Assembly: GCA_039619475.1 (NCBI GenBank)
Contig: CM077115.1
Span: forward strand, 500,113,352-500,177,351
Direction: 5' to 3'
DNA from: Icerya purchasi
Taxonomy: Eukaryota > Arthropoda > Insecta > Hemiptera > Monophlebidae
DNA: 64,000 nt
Below the pieces are notes generated by a model that was given only the letters and a program-made list of their open reading frames with translations, was not told where the DNA came from and did not search any database. Shown one piece after another: positions 12,255-22,779 of this stretch. A program made the translations under genes and the position numbers. Position 1 is the stretch's first letter. Every line of letters starts with the position of its first letter.

Positions 12255-12306
12255 GATAAGTAAAAGTAAAGCAAATACCCTTAGCAGGGCGTCGGGGATT
12301 GTGAAG
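12255..12306 (+). repeat. Second copy of the GTCGGGG-containing segment
   Basis: GTAAAAGTAAAGCAAATACC followed by CAGGGCGTCGGGGATTGTGA matches the spacer of the fold-back element at about 5364-5410. Similarity stops on both sides. Confidence 0.6.
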
Positions 12307-12509
12307 TTATTACTCAATAATTAATAATTAAAAATAACACTAAAAACGCAATAATATATGAACACAATGTTTTTTTTTCTTTATTCATTTTGAAATATAC
12401 ATGCATGTTAGCGTTTTTGGCACGACTTTGCAAATTTATTTAATAGAATTATTTTTTCGATGCACCCCTGGTGCCATTTGAAATTATTTATCTTATTTTC
12501 GATCAACTC

Positions 12510-12775
12510 GGACATTTGGCTTGGGCAAGATGTCGCTGCGCTCCCAGAATTCCCCTGGCGTGATCTTGGACCGGAGTTTTCAGTTGCGCGCACCTATATC
12601 GGTCTGTACTACACCGAATGATGGATCGTGCCGCAACATAAATTTCTACGTGGTTAATAGGAGATGGTATCAGGGGCCGTACGCGGGCATTTACCCGCAC
12701 GTGCGTTTATGTGTTCAATTCGCACGCACGTGACGTGCGACGGTATCGAACGACGGGAAAATGGTGCAATTTACG
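12510..12775. other. CpG-rich island of unknown role
   Basis: Unlike the surroundings, this stretch is GC- and CpG-rich, with repeated CACGTGCG/CGCACG words near 12698-12745. Several overlapping short frames exist on both strands. The minus strand includes a short peptide (KITPGEFWERSDILPKPNV) that could be part of an exon, but nothing decides this. It may be a promoter or 5' exon of a host gene, or an old unmethylated element. Confidence 0.35.
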
Positions 12776-13795
12776 AGTTTCATGCGAATATAGTCACCCT
12801 CATTTTCCAAACTGCTCGAAAGCGAATCCACGTGTACCAGTCATTCAAAAAAAAAAAAAAAGAGCTCAAGTATTTTTCAAATTTCCGCCTAGCCGTTGTT
12901 TTAGTCGAACGAAATTTGATGATTCGCAGCCTTTATGATTTTTCATTACACGCGTTGATTGTTATTGCAAGTATTTTTACATTACTTTTTTTCCTTCTGT
13001 TCCGAGAAGTACATTTTCATCGTTTTAGACTGAAAGAACGTTCCGGAATAGCGAGGTCGACATTATAAAATTATACCCTCTTCTAAGCCAAATACGCTTT
13101 CCGTGAAATAAGAGACTTTTCTTTTTTTTTCTTTTTTATTTCCGAATTGGTTTTTGGCAATAATAAAATTCAACTGTAATCTCGGATCAATGATTTGAAA
13201 AATAGTCATCATTATTGAAGTCAACATCCATTATCATCATTTACGGAAAATCATTTTAAATAGCATTTTCCGGACAAGAGCTGAATTTCAATTTTCCTTT
13301 AAACTGAGGTTTGACTTTACACCAATGAACGTATACTATTACATAAATGTAGTTACAAATGAATATACATCTATGTTGTGTGTGTGTGTGTGTGTGTGTT
13401 TAGTTTGTGGGTGAGTTTGGTAAAATTCGACTGAAATATTTCTTTTAGCGTTACTAATAGTGAGAATAACAATAATAGTGGTACCGATTAAAGTAAATAG
13501 CAAAATCTTTCATCTAATAATAATAAATGATAACACTATTTTTATCGACATCAAAATAACGATATTAATAATCGGAATAAAGTAATAAATATTTAAAATT
13601 TTCAATCGGAAAATGTGTTTGAGCTTATTGTAGAATTATTTAATGATTAATGTGTTGATTTTTATTATTTGTTTTTTTTTCTTTTAGTAAATTAGTAAAC
13701 GAACTAAACAATTCGATACCCGTATAAAGATGATTCCAAAGGCGTTCTTCAAACCATCTCCTCTCCTCCTTCTCATACTTCTGACGGTATCATCC
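12776..13795. other. No gene; (TG)n microsatellite
   Basis: AT-rich sequence with a (TG)n run at about 13376-13399. No coding sequence is supported. Confidence 0.6.
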
Positions 13796-14490
13796 TCTCT
13801 ATTCGATCTCTTGTCTCCTCTTTGTTCTCGTTCCGCTCCATTCTCATAGACTTTCTATGGGTCCCTAGTCATTCCAATATTGAGGGCAATGACTCAGCTG
13901 ACTCTTTAGCTCGCTCAGCCGCCCGCATTGGTCCTTTCCTCGATTCTTTCCCTTCCTCAGACATTCTTTCCCTATCACGCTCTAATCATTCTAGACTTTG
14001 GTCTGACATGTATCCATCTTTATTCTCTAATCATTATTCAAACTACTGTCTTATTCAACCGGTTTTTCCTGCCTTGGTTTCAATCTATTCCTACCTGTCG
14101 TCGTTCCACTGTTGTTTCCTTAATTAGGCTTAGAATCGATCATTCTCTACTCCCCTCTTCTCGCTTTCGATTCGCTTTGACCCCTTCTCCTTTCTGCTCT
14201 CTTCACGCTTCTGAGCCTTCTTGTATTTGTGACACTCAAATCACATCCTATTCGAATGTTCTGCACTCTCTAACGAACGCTCCTTTCTTTACGCCCAACT
14301 TCTAGTTTTGGGTCTTCCTACTCCCTTTAACGCTACCTATATCTTTCCTTCCCATTGCCTTCAGTTATTCCATTGCTGCTGTCCTTTGTCTTTTCTATTT
14401 CTGACCGCCTGGCTATTTAGTTATAACTTTTAATTTTTCATGTTGTTGGGTCAAGGCCGATGGCGCGCCCAGAGTAGGAAAAAAAAAAAG
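13796..14490 (+). pseudogene. 3' end of an I-like LINE: RNase H remnant and C-terminal zinc region
   Basis: The plus-strand frame reads FLWVPSHSNIEGNDSADSLA, the last conserved block of a retrotransposon RNase HI (histidine and aspartate both present). It continues with RRSTVVSLIRLRIDHSLLP and a CICD-type knuckle remnant, with at least one frame change near 14050. The 3' UTR ends TGGCGCGCCC and a poly(A) run at about 14479-14489. Length and frame breaks show a 5'-truncated, inactive copy. The same family gives the 3' ends at 14870, 30356, 31372, 31746, 38175 and 50815. Confidence 0.8.
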
Positions 14491-14869
14491 ATCACATTCT
14501 GGAATGAAAGTTCTTAAAAATGAGTTAGGTAGGTCGCTTTGTTTGAACTAAACCGAGCAGCACGGTCATAAAAAATCACATCTGATAGGTGTACAGCGAT
14601 TTATCGCTTAAAATATTTCTAAAACTGTTCACCTAAAACAGTGTTATTTCGTATTAGAAAAATTTCAAGAATTATTTTTTTCTTCAAGGTAAATGCAGTC
14701 TTGCCTGCGTCAGCTACTGCGGTAACCGGTTTTTCGTTGTGCCCAAGGATGAATCCAGTGGGGGTTTTAGGCCCCCGCAGAACTTAATACAAGCTGTTTA
14801 AGAATGCAGCAATTTCATTGGAAATAAAATTCTTTTTAATATAACTCTGTTCCATACTGTTGTGGTATG
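14491..14869. other. No gene recognised
   Basis: Short non-coding stretch between two LINE 3' ends. Nothing supported. Confidence 0.5.
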
Positions 14870-15143
14870 TTGTAAATCTTTAATTCCATCTCTCCTCTCA
14901 TATGTGATGCAAACCACATCTTCTTTGAATGCCCTGCCCTTGATTCCGAGCGCTTTGTTTTGTACTCGAAAATCTTGGCACTGGGTCTTCCTGCTCCGTA
15001 TAATTCTTCCTTTGTCCTTTCTTTTCCATCTCCAGATATAATCCCTGTACTCCAATCTTTCCTAAGCTCTATTTCTAATCGTCTCTTTATTTAACCCCTT
15101 CCTTAATTTCTGTTGTTGTTGGGCCAATGCCGCTGGCGCGCCC

Positions 15144-15170
<27 letters not shown>
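14870..15170 (+). pseudogene. 3' end of the same I-like LINE family
   Basis: The plus frame ISPLICDANHIFFECPALDS, then ERFVLYSKILALGLPAPYNS, is the C-terminal zinc-knuckle-like tail following RNase H in this family. After the stop near 15092 comes a short 3' UTR with GGGCCAATGCC and GGCGCGCCC, then a poly(A) run at 15144-15170. Only about 70 codons survive, so this is a strongly 5'-truncated insertion. Confidence 0.8.
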
Positions 15171-15176
<6 letters not shown>

Positions 15177-15178
15177 TT

Positions 15179-15395
15179 AAAAAGTAAATAAATACACTTT
15201 AAACCACAAAAACCTTGTTATTAAATTATTTAAAATAAAAACAAAACACCGACTAGTTTCGGATAGTATCCATCTTCATGGATATACACCATATGAAGAT
15301 GGATAATACTGTCCAAAACTAGTCGGTGTTTTATTTTTATTTTAAATAATTTAATAACAAGGTTTTTGTGGTTTAAAGTGTATTTATTTACTTTT
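15179..15395. mobile_element. Palindromic Penelope-terminal-repeat-like element with hammerhead-like motif
   Basis: Two arms of about 100 bp (15179-15279 and 15294-15395) are reverse complements around a small AT-rich centre. Each arm holds, in its own orientation, ATGAAGATGGATA, then ATCC, GAAAC (AAAAC in the right arm), then TAGTCGGTGT. In the right arm the upstream ACACC can pair with GGTGT, giving stem I of a hammerhead fold. ACTAGT forms a self-complementary stem III ending in GUC, the usual cleavage triplet. The first core base is A rather than C, so activity is doubtful. It sits directly after the poly(A) of the previous LINE. Confidence 0.55.
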
Positions 15396-15759
15396 CAATA
15401 AAACTCTTTTTATTGGCTTTGTTTACAGTTATGTCAAAAGTTGCTGCCAAAACATTTTTCAAGTGGTTTAATTAGTCGTATATTTTTAAATTTTTAAATT
15501 ACGAGATTTATTTTTGACAAAAAAATGAAACTTCATAAAATAATAAATGATCTTTTAAAATTTGACTTTGGCGTTTGCTTGTTATTCTATGAAAAAATTG
15601 ATATGCTTTCATCGCAAATACGCGAAAGATGTAAAATACTCGCGAGCTGAAAAAATTATATTATTCGCTGCAGTTGGTATTTTTTGTCAGCCTTAAAAGG
15701 GGAACTTTCACGTTTTACGTCGATGATCCATTTGTATCATTAATATCAATAAATTGTTT
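15396..15759. other. No gene recognised
   Basis: AT-rich non-coding sequence up to the piggyBac target site. Confidence 0.55.
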
Positions 15760-16761
15760 TTAACCCGGCGTCATTGTATCTAATACCCGACGGTTTTTAA
15801 AACCCTAATAACTTTAAAAGAAAATAGGCGCGTTATTTGCCGCTTACAGTAGCTGCGGTCGTTGACCTCTCTGAGCGTATTAGCCATTCTATTTAGTGTC
15901 ACTGAGGCTACGGTGGAGTTTGTACGTCTGTAAAGAGCGCGCGGGTAAGTTATTCCTGGCCACAATGGCCACGTAACATTTATATGTACAACGTGTTTAT
16001 TGTGTTTTTTATTGTTTATTAATGAATTGCATATCCTTTTTCATAGTTTTACGAACGATATCATACCAAAATGAACAAAGTCGACTTCTAGCCTTGTTTG
16101 GATAACCTTGTACCACAGTGAAAGTAAACAGTTCAGTTCAGACGACGAGTGAGGAAAAGTATGGAGAACTTACCGAGAGGCTTACGTATTCACGAATAAG
16201 TTGGGGAAACACTATGACCTACCCTCCGAATGGAAGTTCGAAAACATATACGAGATGTAAAGACTGTCCTTCTGAGAAAGACAAAAAAAACAAGGGGCAT
16301 AATTGCAATAAATGTAACAAGCCTATTTGTATGCAACACATTATCCCAGTATGCCAAAGTTTCATTTATCTCGATAGCGATTAACTTATACTATATAAGT
16401 AATATAAATAAGCTTTGTTTTACGTAATTCATAATTTGACGTGTTAAAAACAATTTTATGTTTTGTACCTAAATTGTTATTATTTTTTGTTTTTGAATAT
16501 ATATTCTAAATTATGTTCTAACAAATTAATCTCAGGAGAAAAATGTTTCGTTTATTTCAATTTTTGATCATTATAGCTCATTTTATAATAAATAAATGTT
16601 TAATTTTCATAAATAATGTATATAACTACCTATATATTTCCCTAATATAAAAAATTAATATTGACATAAGATTGATTTAGTGTACAATAATGTACATAGG
16701 TAAAATATACCCGACCACAACGGCTATGTTCTGTTTGGTCGCCACAATAACGTCGGGTTAA
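15760..16761 (+). mobile_element. Internally deleted piggyBac element with TTAA target duplication
   Basis: TTAA (15760-15763) is followed by CCCGGCGTCATTGT. At the other end ACAATAACGTCGGG is followed by TTAA (16758-16761). The 14-bp ends are inverted repeats with two differences, and TTAA is the diagnostic piggyBac target. The element is 994 bp, too short for a full transposase, but still contains the last transposase segment (16118-16384). A subterminal CCCGAC motif recurs at both ends. It is non-autonomous but retains both termini. Confidence 0.88.
16118..16384 (+). pseudogene. piggyBac transposase C-terminal zinc-finger remnant
   Basis: The frame contains ERLTYSRISWGNTMTYPP, then RCKDCPSEKDKKNKGHNC and CNKPICMQH. 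The spacing Cys-X2-Cys ... Cys-X2-Cys ... Cys-X2-His matches the cysteine-rich finger at the C terminus of piggyBac transposases, which contacts the transposon ends in that family. The DDD catalytic domain is entirely missing, so no transposase activity is possible. The ATG at 16118 is arbitrary, because the true protein began further upstream in the intact parent. Lying between piggyBac TIRs confirms the assignment. Confidence 0.8.
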
Positions 16762-19106
16762 AGGTTTCTTTTCGGTTTTCATTTATTCTTTTTTTTTAAA
16801 AGCAACATGATCTATAGACAACTTCATTTCTGTTTCTGTTGCTTTTTTCTTCTTTATTTCCAAGAAAAGTCCATTTAAAACAGCTGAAACACCACGGCGT
16901 ATTCGTTTATTATAAAAAGATAATGAACCCGTTAGAATGTGTTTACAATATGATGCTCTTTAATGCTACAATTAGAATTAATCATTTTTAAAAACCAATT
17001 GAGAAAACATTGTTGTTTATAATCGGTTATTTTACTCGAAATTTATCGTTCACAATTGCTTTTTCATTATTTTAAATGATGTAATAAATCATGTTTTACC
17101 TATTTGGTTTTGTTTAGAAATATCCAAAAAAAATTTTCTCAGTAAAAATATTAAAAAAATCTCTGCCCCCTCAAGAACATCAATTGCCCCCCCCCCCCAA
17201 GAAAAAAATTCCTGAATTCATCACTGGTTGTGCCATCCACACAGTGATGATCACTTGAAACATTTTTAACTAGCCGATTCGGTAATCTAAAAGAAGTTAC
17301 ACTTCGAAAAGACAAACTCTCGCGACAGAATCTGAATAATGTCCCGTTCAAAGAACTGCAAAACTATTTTTTGCCGAAGTTCGAAAAATACTTGGGGCGG
17401 GCAAGTCATCTCATTCGACAAACGTCTCAAATACCATATACTCAGTTTAAAACTGAAAAATTTCTATCAAAGCGTGAGGACTGCGTAGAAAATTATTACA
17501 AAGTTTTACCGAATTGAAAAGAGTTATTCTAAACATCTACAAGTCCCAGCGTAATCGAATTTAACATTTTCTATGCCACCATTTCAGAGTGGCTGTATCG
17601 AAGATTCTCATCGACATATTCCGTACACGTTTATAATCGGGTTGTGGCTAGTAGTACAAAAGAAAACTGTAAACTATTCGGGGGAAATCTACATTTCTTT
17701 CGTTTTTGTCTTCTCCGCATCAATTTTAAAATCGATCTTTTTGTATTGCGTAAGATTCGATGCAACACGCTTAAAAGGGCTTAATAAATACTCGATTTTT
17801 ATCGTTATTATTGATTTCTTTTCAAATTAAATAACATTCTGGTTAGTAAAATGTAACAATTTTTGTTTTTGTTATAAAAGTGTTTAAATTTAAAGCACAT
17901 TGAATTTTCACAGTTCTTATGGTTTTTCCAGAGTTGTGTATATTCTTTTAGTATTCGCTTCTATTTAATTCGAAACAGTTCAAATTATTATCACCAGCGT
18001 TACAAAGCGTTAATGTAAGAATACTTATTTTCAAATATTAATTATTATTTTCCTATAAACGTGTTTCGAAAGTTTTTTATTTATTTATTTTTTTCTTCTT
18101 TTAACCTATAATTAATCATATGCCCTGAGATTAAAAAATTAATGGTAACTAAAACAGAGAAGATTTACCATCTCTCCTATATATAATATGTTAAATCAAA
18201 AAATAGTAAATTATCTTTCAATATTTATATCCAATTTATCAGAACTCTTAAAGGCTATTATTTAATAAAAGTCACTGTTAAATTTTGTTCGAGTATTTCC
18301 AATAACAGTGGACTGTGATGACGAATTTCTTCTTTAACGGTACCTAAGCTTGCGTATTCATACATTTCAACATTGCGAACAAACCAAACAACGTTTAGAA
18401 CGATGCGTAACATTTTGCAATTTTTACATTTAACTAAACGGCTGGCGTTTTTTAGAACAAATAACCTGCTCAGGTTCAAAAGTTAAACACTGCCACGAAC
18501 GGTGCCAGCATTTTGCTAACTCTGCAAACAAGCCACCAACTCAACTGCACTTTACTCAGACGTTTTTCTTTTTTATATATATCACATCTACACAAATCAA
18601 GAATAAGAACAAAAACGAACTACGTAATAAATAATGTCTCTGCTCCCATTGGATCGGAGACAACTAGCAAAATACATTTAGTTTATATCTTATCCGAAAA
18701 TGAATGATATGTGTAAATAATGAGAGAGAAGGCTAGCAATATACAGCCTTTTCTTCAAAAGCCGCAATAGTAATCTTAAATTATAAGTTATAAATGGATA
18801 CTTTAATAAAATTAAAATAAAGTAACTTAAATAATAGCGACTGAATAAAATCACGTAAAACAACTATACCGTCGGAACATTATTCCCTTATTGCCTGAAG
18901 GAATCAATAAAGTTTCATATTCCCGCTATAATCTAATGCTATATGACACGACATATATGCCATTGTGTGAATTCCTTAATCACTGTTTTTTCCAAAGCAT
19001 CTCTATACCATCTTTTTCTTACTGGATGGTAGTGTGTTTATCATCGTGTTTCGTTTTACTCTCTTTTAACGTGTTTATATATGTTAGTGGTAGACACTTA
19101 TTAATG
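16762..19106. other. No gene recognised
   Basis: AT-rich sequence with a C11 run at 17190. Small open frames (for example 17573-17830 and 18258-18479 on the minus strand) lack motifs. Confidence 0.55.
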
Positions 19107-19457
19107 CTTGGTGACATAGGCGTACCCAGGCTAGTTTTTCGTGTGTGTGTGTGTGTCGAGGGGAAGGGGGTTCATTAAAAAAAAAAACACTTGACAAAAA
19201 AAAAAGGTTTTTACTTAGTAATTATATTTTATTAATAATATCTTGTACAATAGTTCTATATGCGTAAGGATTAGGATTACTTCTGTTCGTTTTCATTTTG
19301 AAAGTAATTTACACTAATATATAGTTAGTTGTACTGTCAAAATGCTTGGTACCAAGACATCTTACGACCGTAAAGTGACAATATAGCAACGTAAAAATCT
19401 ATTTCGGGGGGGGGGTGAACCTCCCAAATCCCCCCTCGATACGCCTATGCTTTTTGA
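19107..19457. mobile_element. hAT-like MITE
   Basis: The ends CATAGGCGTACCCAGG (19115) and CCTCGATACGCCTATG (ending 19449) are inverted repeats. They are flanked by CTTGGTGA and CTTTTTGA, an 8-bp duplication with 6 of 8 matches. Long G runs lie inside both ends, like the element at 3976. Size 335 bp, non-coding. Confidence 0.65.
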
Positions 19458-20024
19458 CGTTATAGTAAATCTCTTCCAAGTTTTATTTCTGTTTTTAATG
19501 TTTTATTTATCTGTATTATTTTAATTATTCTTAAATATTAGCTTTTAAATTCATAATTTATGTTCTTCTCATTCCAAAACTGTTTGTTGCCATCGTGCTG
19601 AAAACGAAGTGCTGATTTCGTCTATCAGTTTTAATGTAAAAACGTACTTGACATCCATAACTGAGGAAGGCTACCAGCGACAATTATTGTCAGCAACAAG
19701 TCGCCAAACACTCAAGACAATCTCACACTGTTGCAGTATTTCTTCAAACTTTTTGAAATCTTGTGTGTGCGTTTAATTTTTTTTTTTTTTTTTAAATCTA
19801 ATTTTTATTTGCAAATATTTGACGGTAAATGTGTTATCTCTTGTTTGCTCGCGTTCTCGTCGGCTTATCAACGTGCATCATTATCAGTAAATCGGTGAGA
19901 TCGTTTCATTTTAATACGTTACCGTTAGCTTTATTTGTATATCGAATTGTAATTTGCTTTGCTCTCGTGTACCTACACAAAGTAAATACGTGTACAATGC
20001 ATTTGTTTCGTAAATGTAACTTGA
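19458..20024. other. No gene recognised
   Basis: AT-rich flank upstream of the I-like LINE. A hairpin-forming GAAACCGGCTTCAG...GAGCCGGTTTC lies at about 20023-20052, near the presumed 5' truncation point of that LINE. Confidence 0.5.
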
Positions 20025-20189
20025 AACCGGCTTCAGTACTCTGAGCCGGTTTCCTCTTATCACCTACCATCGGTACTGACTACAGACCGAGTAGGTATGG
20101 CTACATACGCTTCCGCACTTCGTAAAGACGTCTTCCCCTCCGCTAAACAAGCCATCATTTTTCCGTTCATCGAAGGTACGACAGCCTCT

Positions 20190-21484
20190 TACGAGGGTTG
20201 CCTTTTATATTCCGGGATTAGAGAACAAAAACAAATATTAATTATCGAAAATCACTTTATTGTTTTTCAAAATATTCCCCATGAAGATCTATACACTTTT
20301 TCATGCGTTTGAACCAATTGTCGAAGCACTTTTTCCACTCTGATTGAGGTATCTCCAAAACATGCATTCTGAATGCAGCAACCGCTTCTTCAGGTGTCGA
20401 AAAACGTTGACCTCTCAGTTTGTTTCTTACGTACGGGAATAAAAAGAAGTCATTTGGCGAAAGGTCAGGACTATACGGCGGAGGACTCATCAAATCGATG
20501 TTTTGGGTGCTCAAAAATGCAGTTGTTTGAGCCGATGTGTGAGAGCTCGCATTGTCGTGGTGAAGAGTGATCCGTCTTCGGCGGTTAGTTTTCCTGATTT
20601 CTTGGAAGACAACTGGCAAACAAATTGTTGTATACCACTCAGAATTGACTGTTCTGCGTTGTTCTAGTGGTACGGTTGCGACATGTCCAGTTTTTCCGAA
20701 AAAACATGCGACCATTTGCTTGGAAGTGCTTCGTGCGCGAACAACTTTTGTTGGATTTGGCTCATCTTGAAACACCCATACAGTCGACTGCTGTTTACTT
20801 TCGGGCTCATACGCGTAAATCCACGATTCATCGTCACGATGTCATAGACGTGTTTTGAAGCACCGCGATCGTATTTTTTGAGCATTTCTTTCGACCAATC
20901 GACACGAGCCTTTTTTTGAGCGATTGACAAATTGTGTGGGATCCAATGCGAACAAATTTTTTTGACAGTTAAATGTTCATGCAATATTAAGTGTATGCTG
21001 GTCCCACTAATGCCTAAGGTTGTCCCTATCTCACGATAGGTCACATGACGATCTTGCAATATCAGTTCGCGCACAGCATCAATGGTTTTTGGAACAACAA
21101 CTGATTTTGGACGACCTTCACGAAATTCGTCTTGGAGTGAACTACGACCACGATTGAATTCACCATACCATCGATAAACACTGGTCCTTGATGGAGCTTC
21201 ATCGCCAAAAGTCGAATTAAGTTCATCCATGCACTGTTGCTGCTGAGTTAATCCACGTCGAAAGTTGTAAAAAATAATCGCACGAAAATGTTCATGATTT
21301 AATTCCATTTTTGGGGGCAGATGAATCTTTTAACTTCCAGTAAACAATACAAATAGCGCTCGTATGTCAAAACGTTTTGAGTAAGTATAACCTAAAAAAC
21401 GTCGAACTTTACGATAGAGCTGTCAGTTGCCAGATTGTAACACCAGGGTTGCCAAATCCCGAAATATAAAAGGCAACCCTCGTA
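20190..21484 (-). mobile_element. Full-length mariner element with TA duplication
   Basis: The terminal inverted repeats CGAGGGTTGCCTTTTATATT (20192) and its partner ending at 21482 (AATATAAAAGGCAACCCTCG) are flanked by TA on both sides (20190-20191 and 21483-21484). The length of 1291 bp is normal for mariner. The transposase lies on the minus strand. Insertion is inside ORF1 of the I-like LINE, so the mariner is the younger of the two. Confidence 0.95.
20257..21308 (-). pseudogene. mariner transposase, frameshifted
   Basis: A DDE/D cut-and-paste transposase. It starts MELNHEHFRAIIFYNFRRG at 21308. The N-terminal paired helix-turn-helix region (RTSVYRWYGEFNRGR and then VTYREIGTTLGISGTSIH) binds the TIRs. 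The WVPHDL-equivalent linker is WIPHNLS. A small deletion near 20845 shifts frame just before the first catalytic Asp (DESWIYAYEPES). The second frame continues to the stop at 20257 and keeps HHDNASSHTS and YSPDLSPNDF. Counting from HHD to PND gives 34 residues between the aspartates, the D,D34D signature of mariner. All catalytic residues are therefore present and one frameshift separates the halves. Subfamily not assigned. Confidence 0.93.
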
Positions 21485-22779
21485 TTATGCTAGAAAATTA
21501 GTAAATATTATCGGAGATAACATACTCCACTGTGCCAAAATATCCAATAACCGAATTCGTATGTATTTAAAAACCAGAGAAATTGCCGAAAACTTTCTCA
21601 CCTCTGGAGGTGAAATAGAAATAAATCGTCAGGTGATTAAAGCTCGCTGGTACAAAGAAGAACGAAACGACAAAAAAATCATCATCTCTAATGTCCCACC
21701 TCACGTTCCACATGATGAAATCATCAAATTAATGAAATCGCACGATGTAACTCCGAGCTCACCTATGAAATTCTTGAAACTCACACAAGAAGACGGACTA
21801 TCGAACATATTATCCGAAAGGCAGTTCGTTTACATCCCTGAAGAAGCAGCTAGTAAATTGCCTCCCTCCGAAATCATCAAATACGATGATGAAGAGTATC
21901 GTGTCTTTTATAATGACTCTCAAATCAAGTGCTTCATTTGTCACCGAATTGGGCACATCACAAAAGCTTGTGAATTCACGTATGAGAATAATAAAGAAGA
22001 TGAACAATCTGAAATAAACGTTCCCGAGACCAAAGCTATCACAACAGTAGTTACACTTCCAGGTCCTTCAAAAAGGCCGCTCTCAAACTCGACTCAATCA
22101 GCTTCCAGCGTTATTACCGACGATACCCTACCTACCTCAGCTAATAACGAACTTCGTAGTACAGAAAATGATAATCTTGTACACCAAGAAAAAATCATCC
22201 CGCCCTCTAACGTACCTAAGAAAAAAATAAAAACTCCAAAGCCAAAAAAAGCAAAACTTGAAAAAGATAAAGAACCAGTTTCCATAAAAGAACAACTCAA
22301 ATCTATCGAACAGAATTTCACAGAGCACCAAAAAGATTATCCCATCTCATTTTCGAATTTTCAACTCATGATGGACATGCTGAAAGGTGTTAACGATCCA
22401 CTTCCAATTATATCGCAATTTACAGACAACGTTGACAGTGTTATTCAAATTCTGGAACAAAATTATCATCTTCTCACCAACAGAACCATGAAAACTCGAT
22501 TCACACGATTGAAAAAAAAAATCTCAAATAAATCAACCGGCCAATCAGATGATAATAACATGGATACAGAATCAGCATCCGACGGCGCCGAAGATGAACT
22601 CGATATGAACGCTAAACCTACTGAATAATATTTTTGAAACTTTTCTTGTATTTTACGTGTATTTTACGTGTATTTTCGCGTTGCTATGTTTACCGATTTT
22701 ATGTAAAATTGTAATCTATATGTAGATAACTGTACTGTGTAGTGCTAGGTTAAACTCAGATAGGTAATGACTAGATTCC

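Larger units (their letters stand above)
20097..22628 (+). pseudogene. I-like LINE ORF1 (gag-like, CCHC knuckle), split by a mariner insertion
   Basis: Two segments, 20097-20191 and 21485-22628, form one reading frame once the mariner (20192-21482) and one TA copy are ignored: MATYASALRKDVFPSAK... continues into YARKLVNIIGDN... . About 410 codons result. ORF1 of such LINEs coats the RNA. The middle has CFICHRIGHITKAC, a C-X2-C-X4-H-X4-C zinc knuckle (codons near 21930). Then come a low-complexity Ser/Pro/Lys-rich stretch and a conserved helical C-terminal block (YPISFSNFQLMMDML...). The homologous minus-strand ORF1 at 45176-46532 shares the N-terminal, knuckle and C-terminal blocks. The frame is open back to 20025, but the usual long N-terminal tail is missing. 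ORF2 follows 151 bases downstream. Confidence 0.85.

Noticed and set aside
14750..17230. Possible paired ends (GGATGAATCCAGTGGGGG and TGATGAATTCAGGAATTT) spanning the region
   Set aside because: Similarity is too weak, there is no target duplication, and the interval contains independent elements with firm boundaries.
16025..17550. Host zinc-finger gene suggested by CxxC motifs
   Set aside because: The cysteine pattern and TTAA-bounded ends identify it as a piggyBac remnant.
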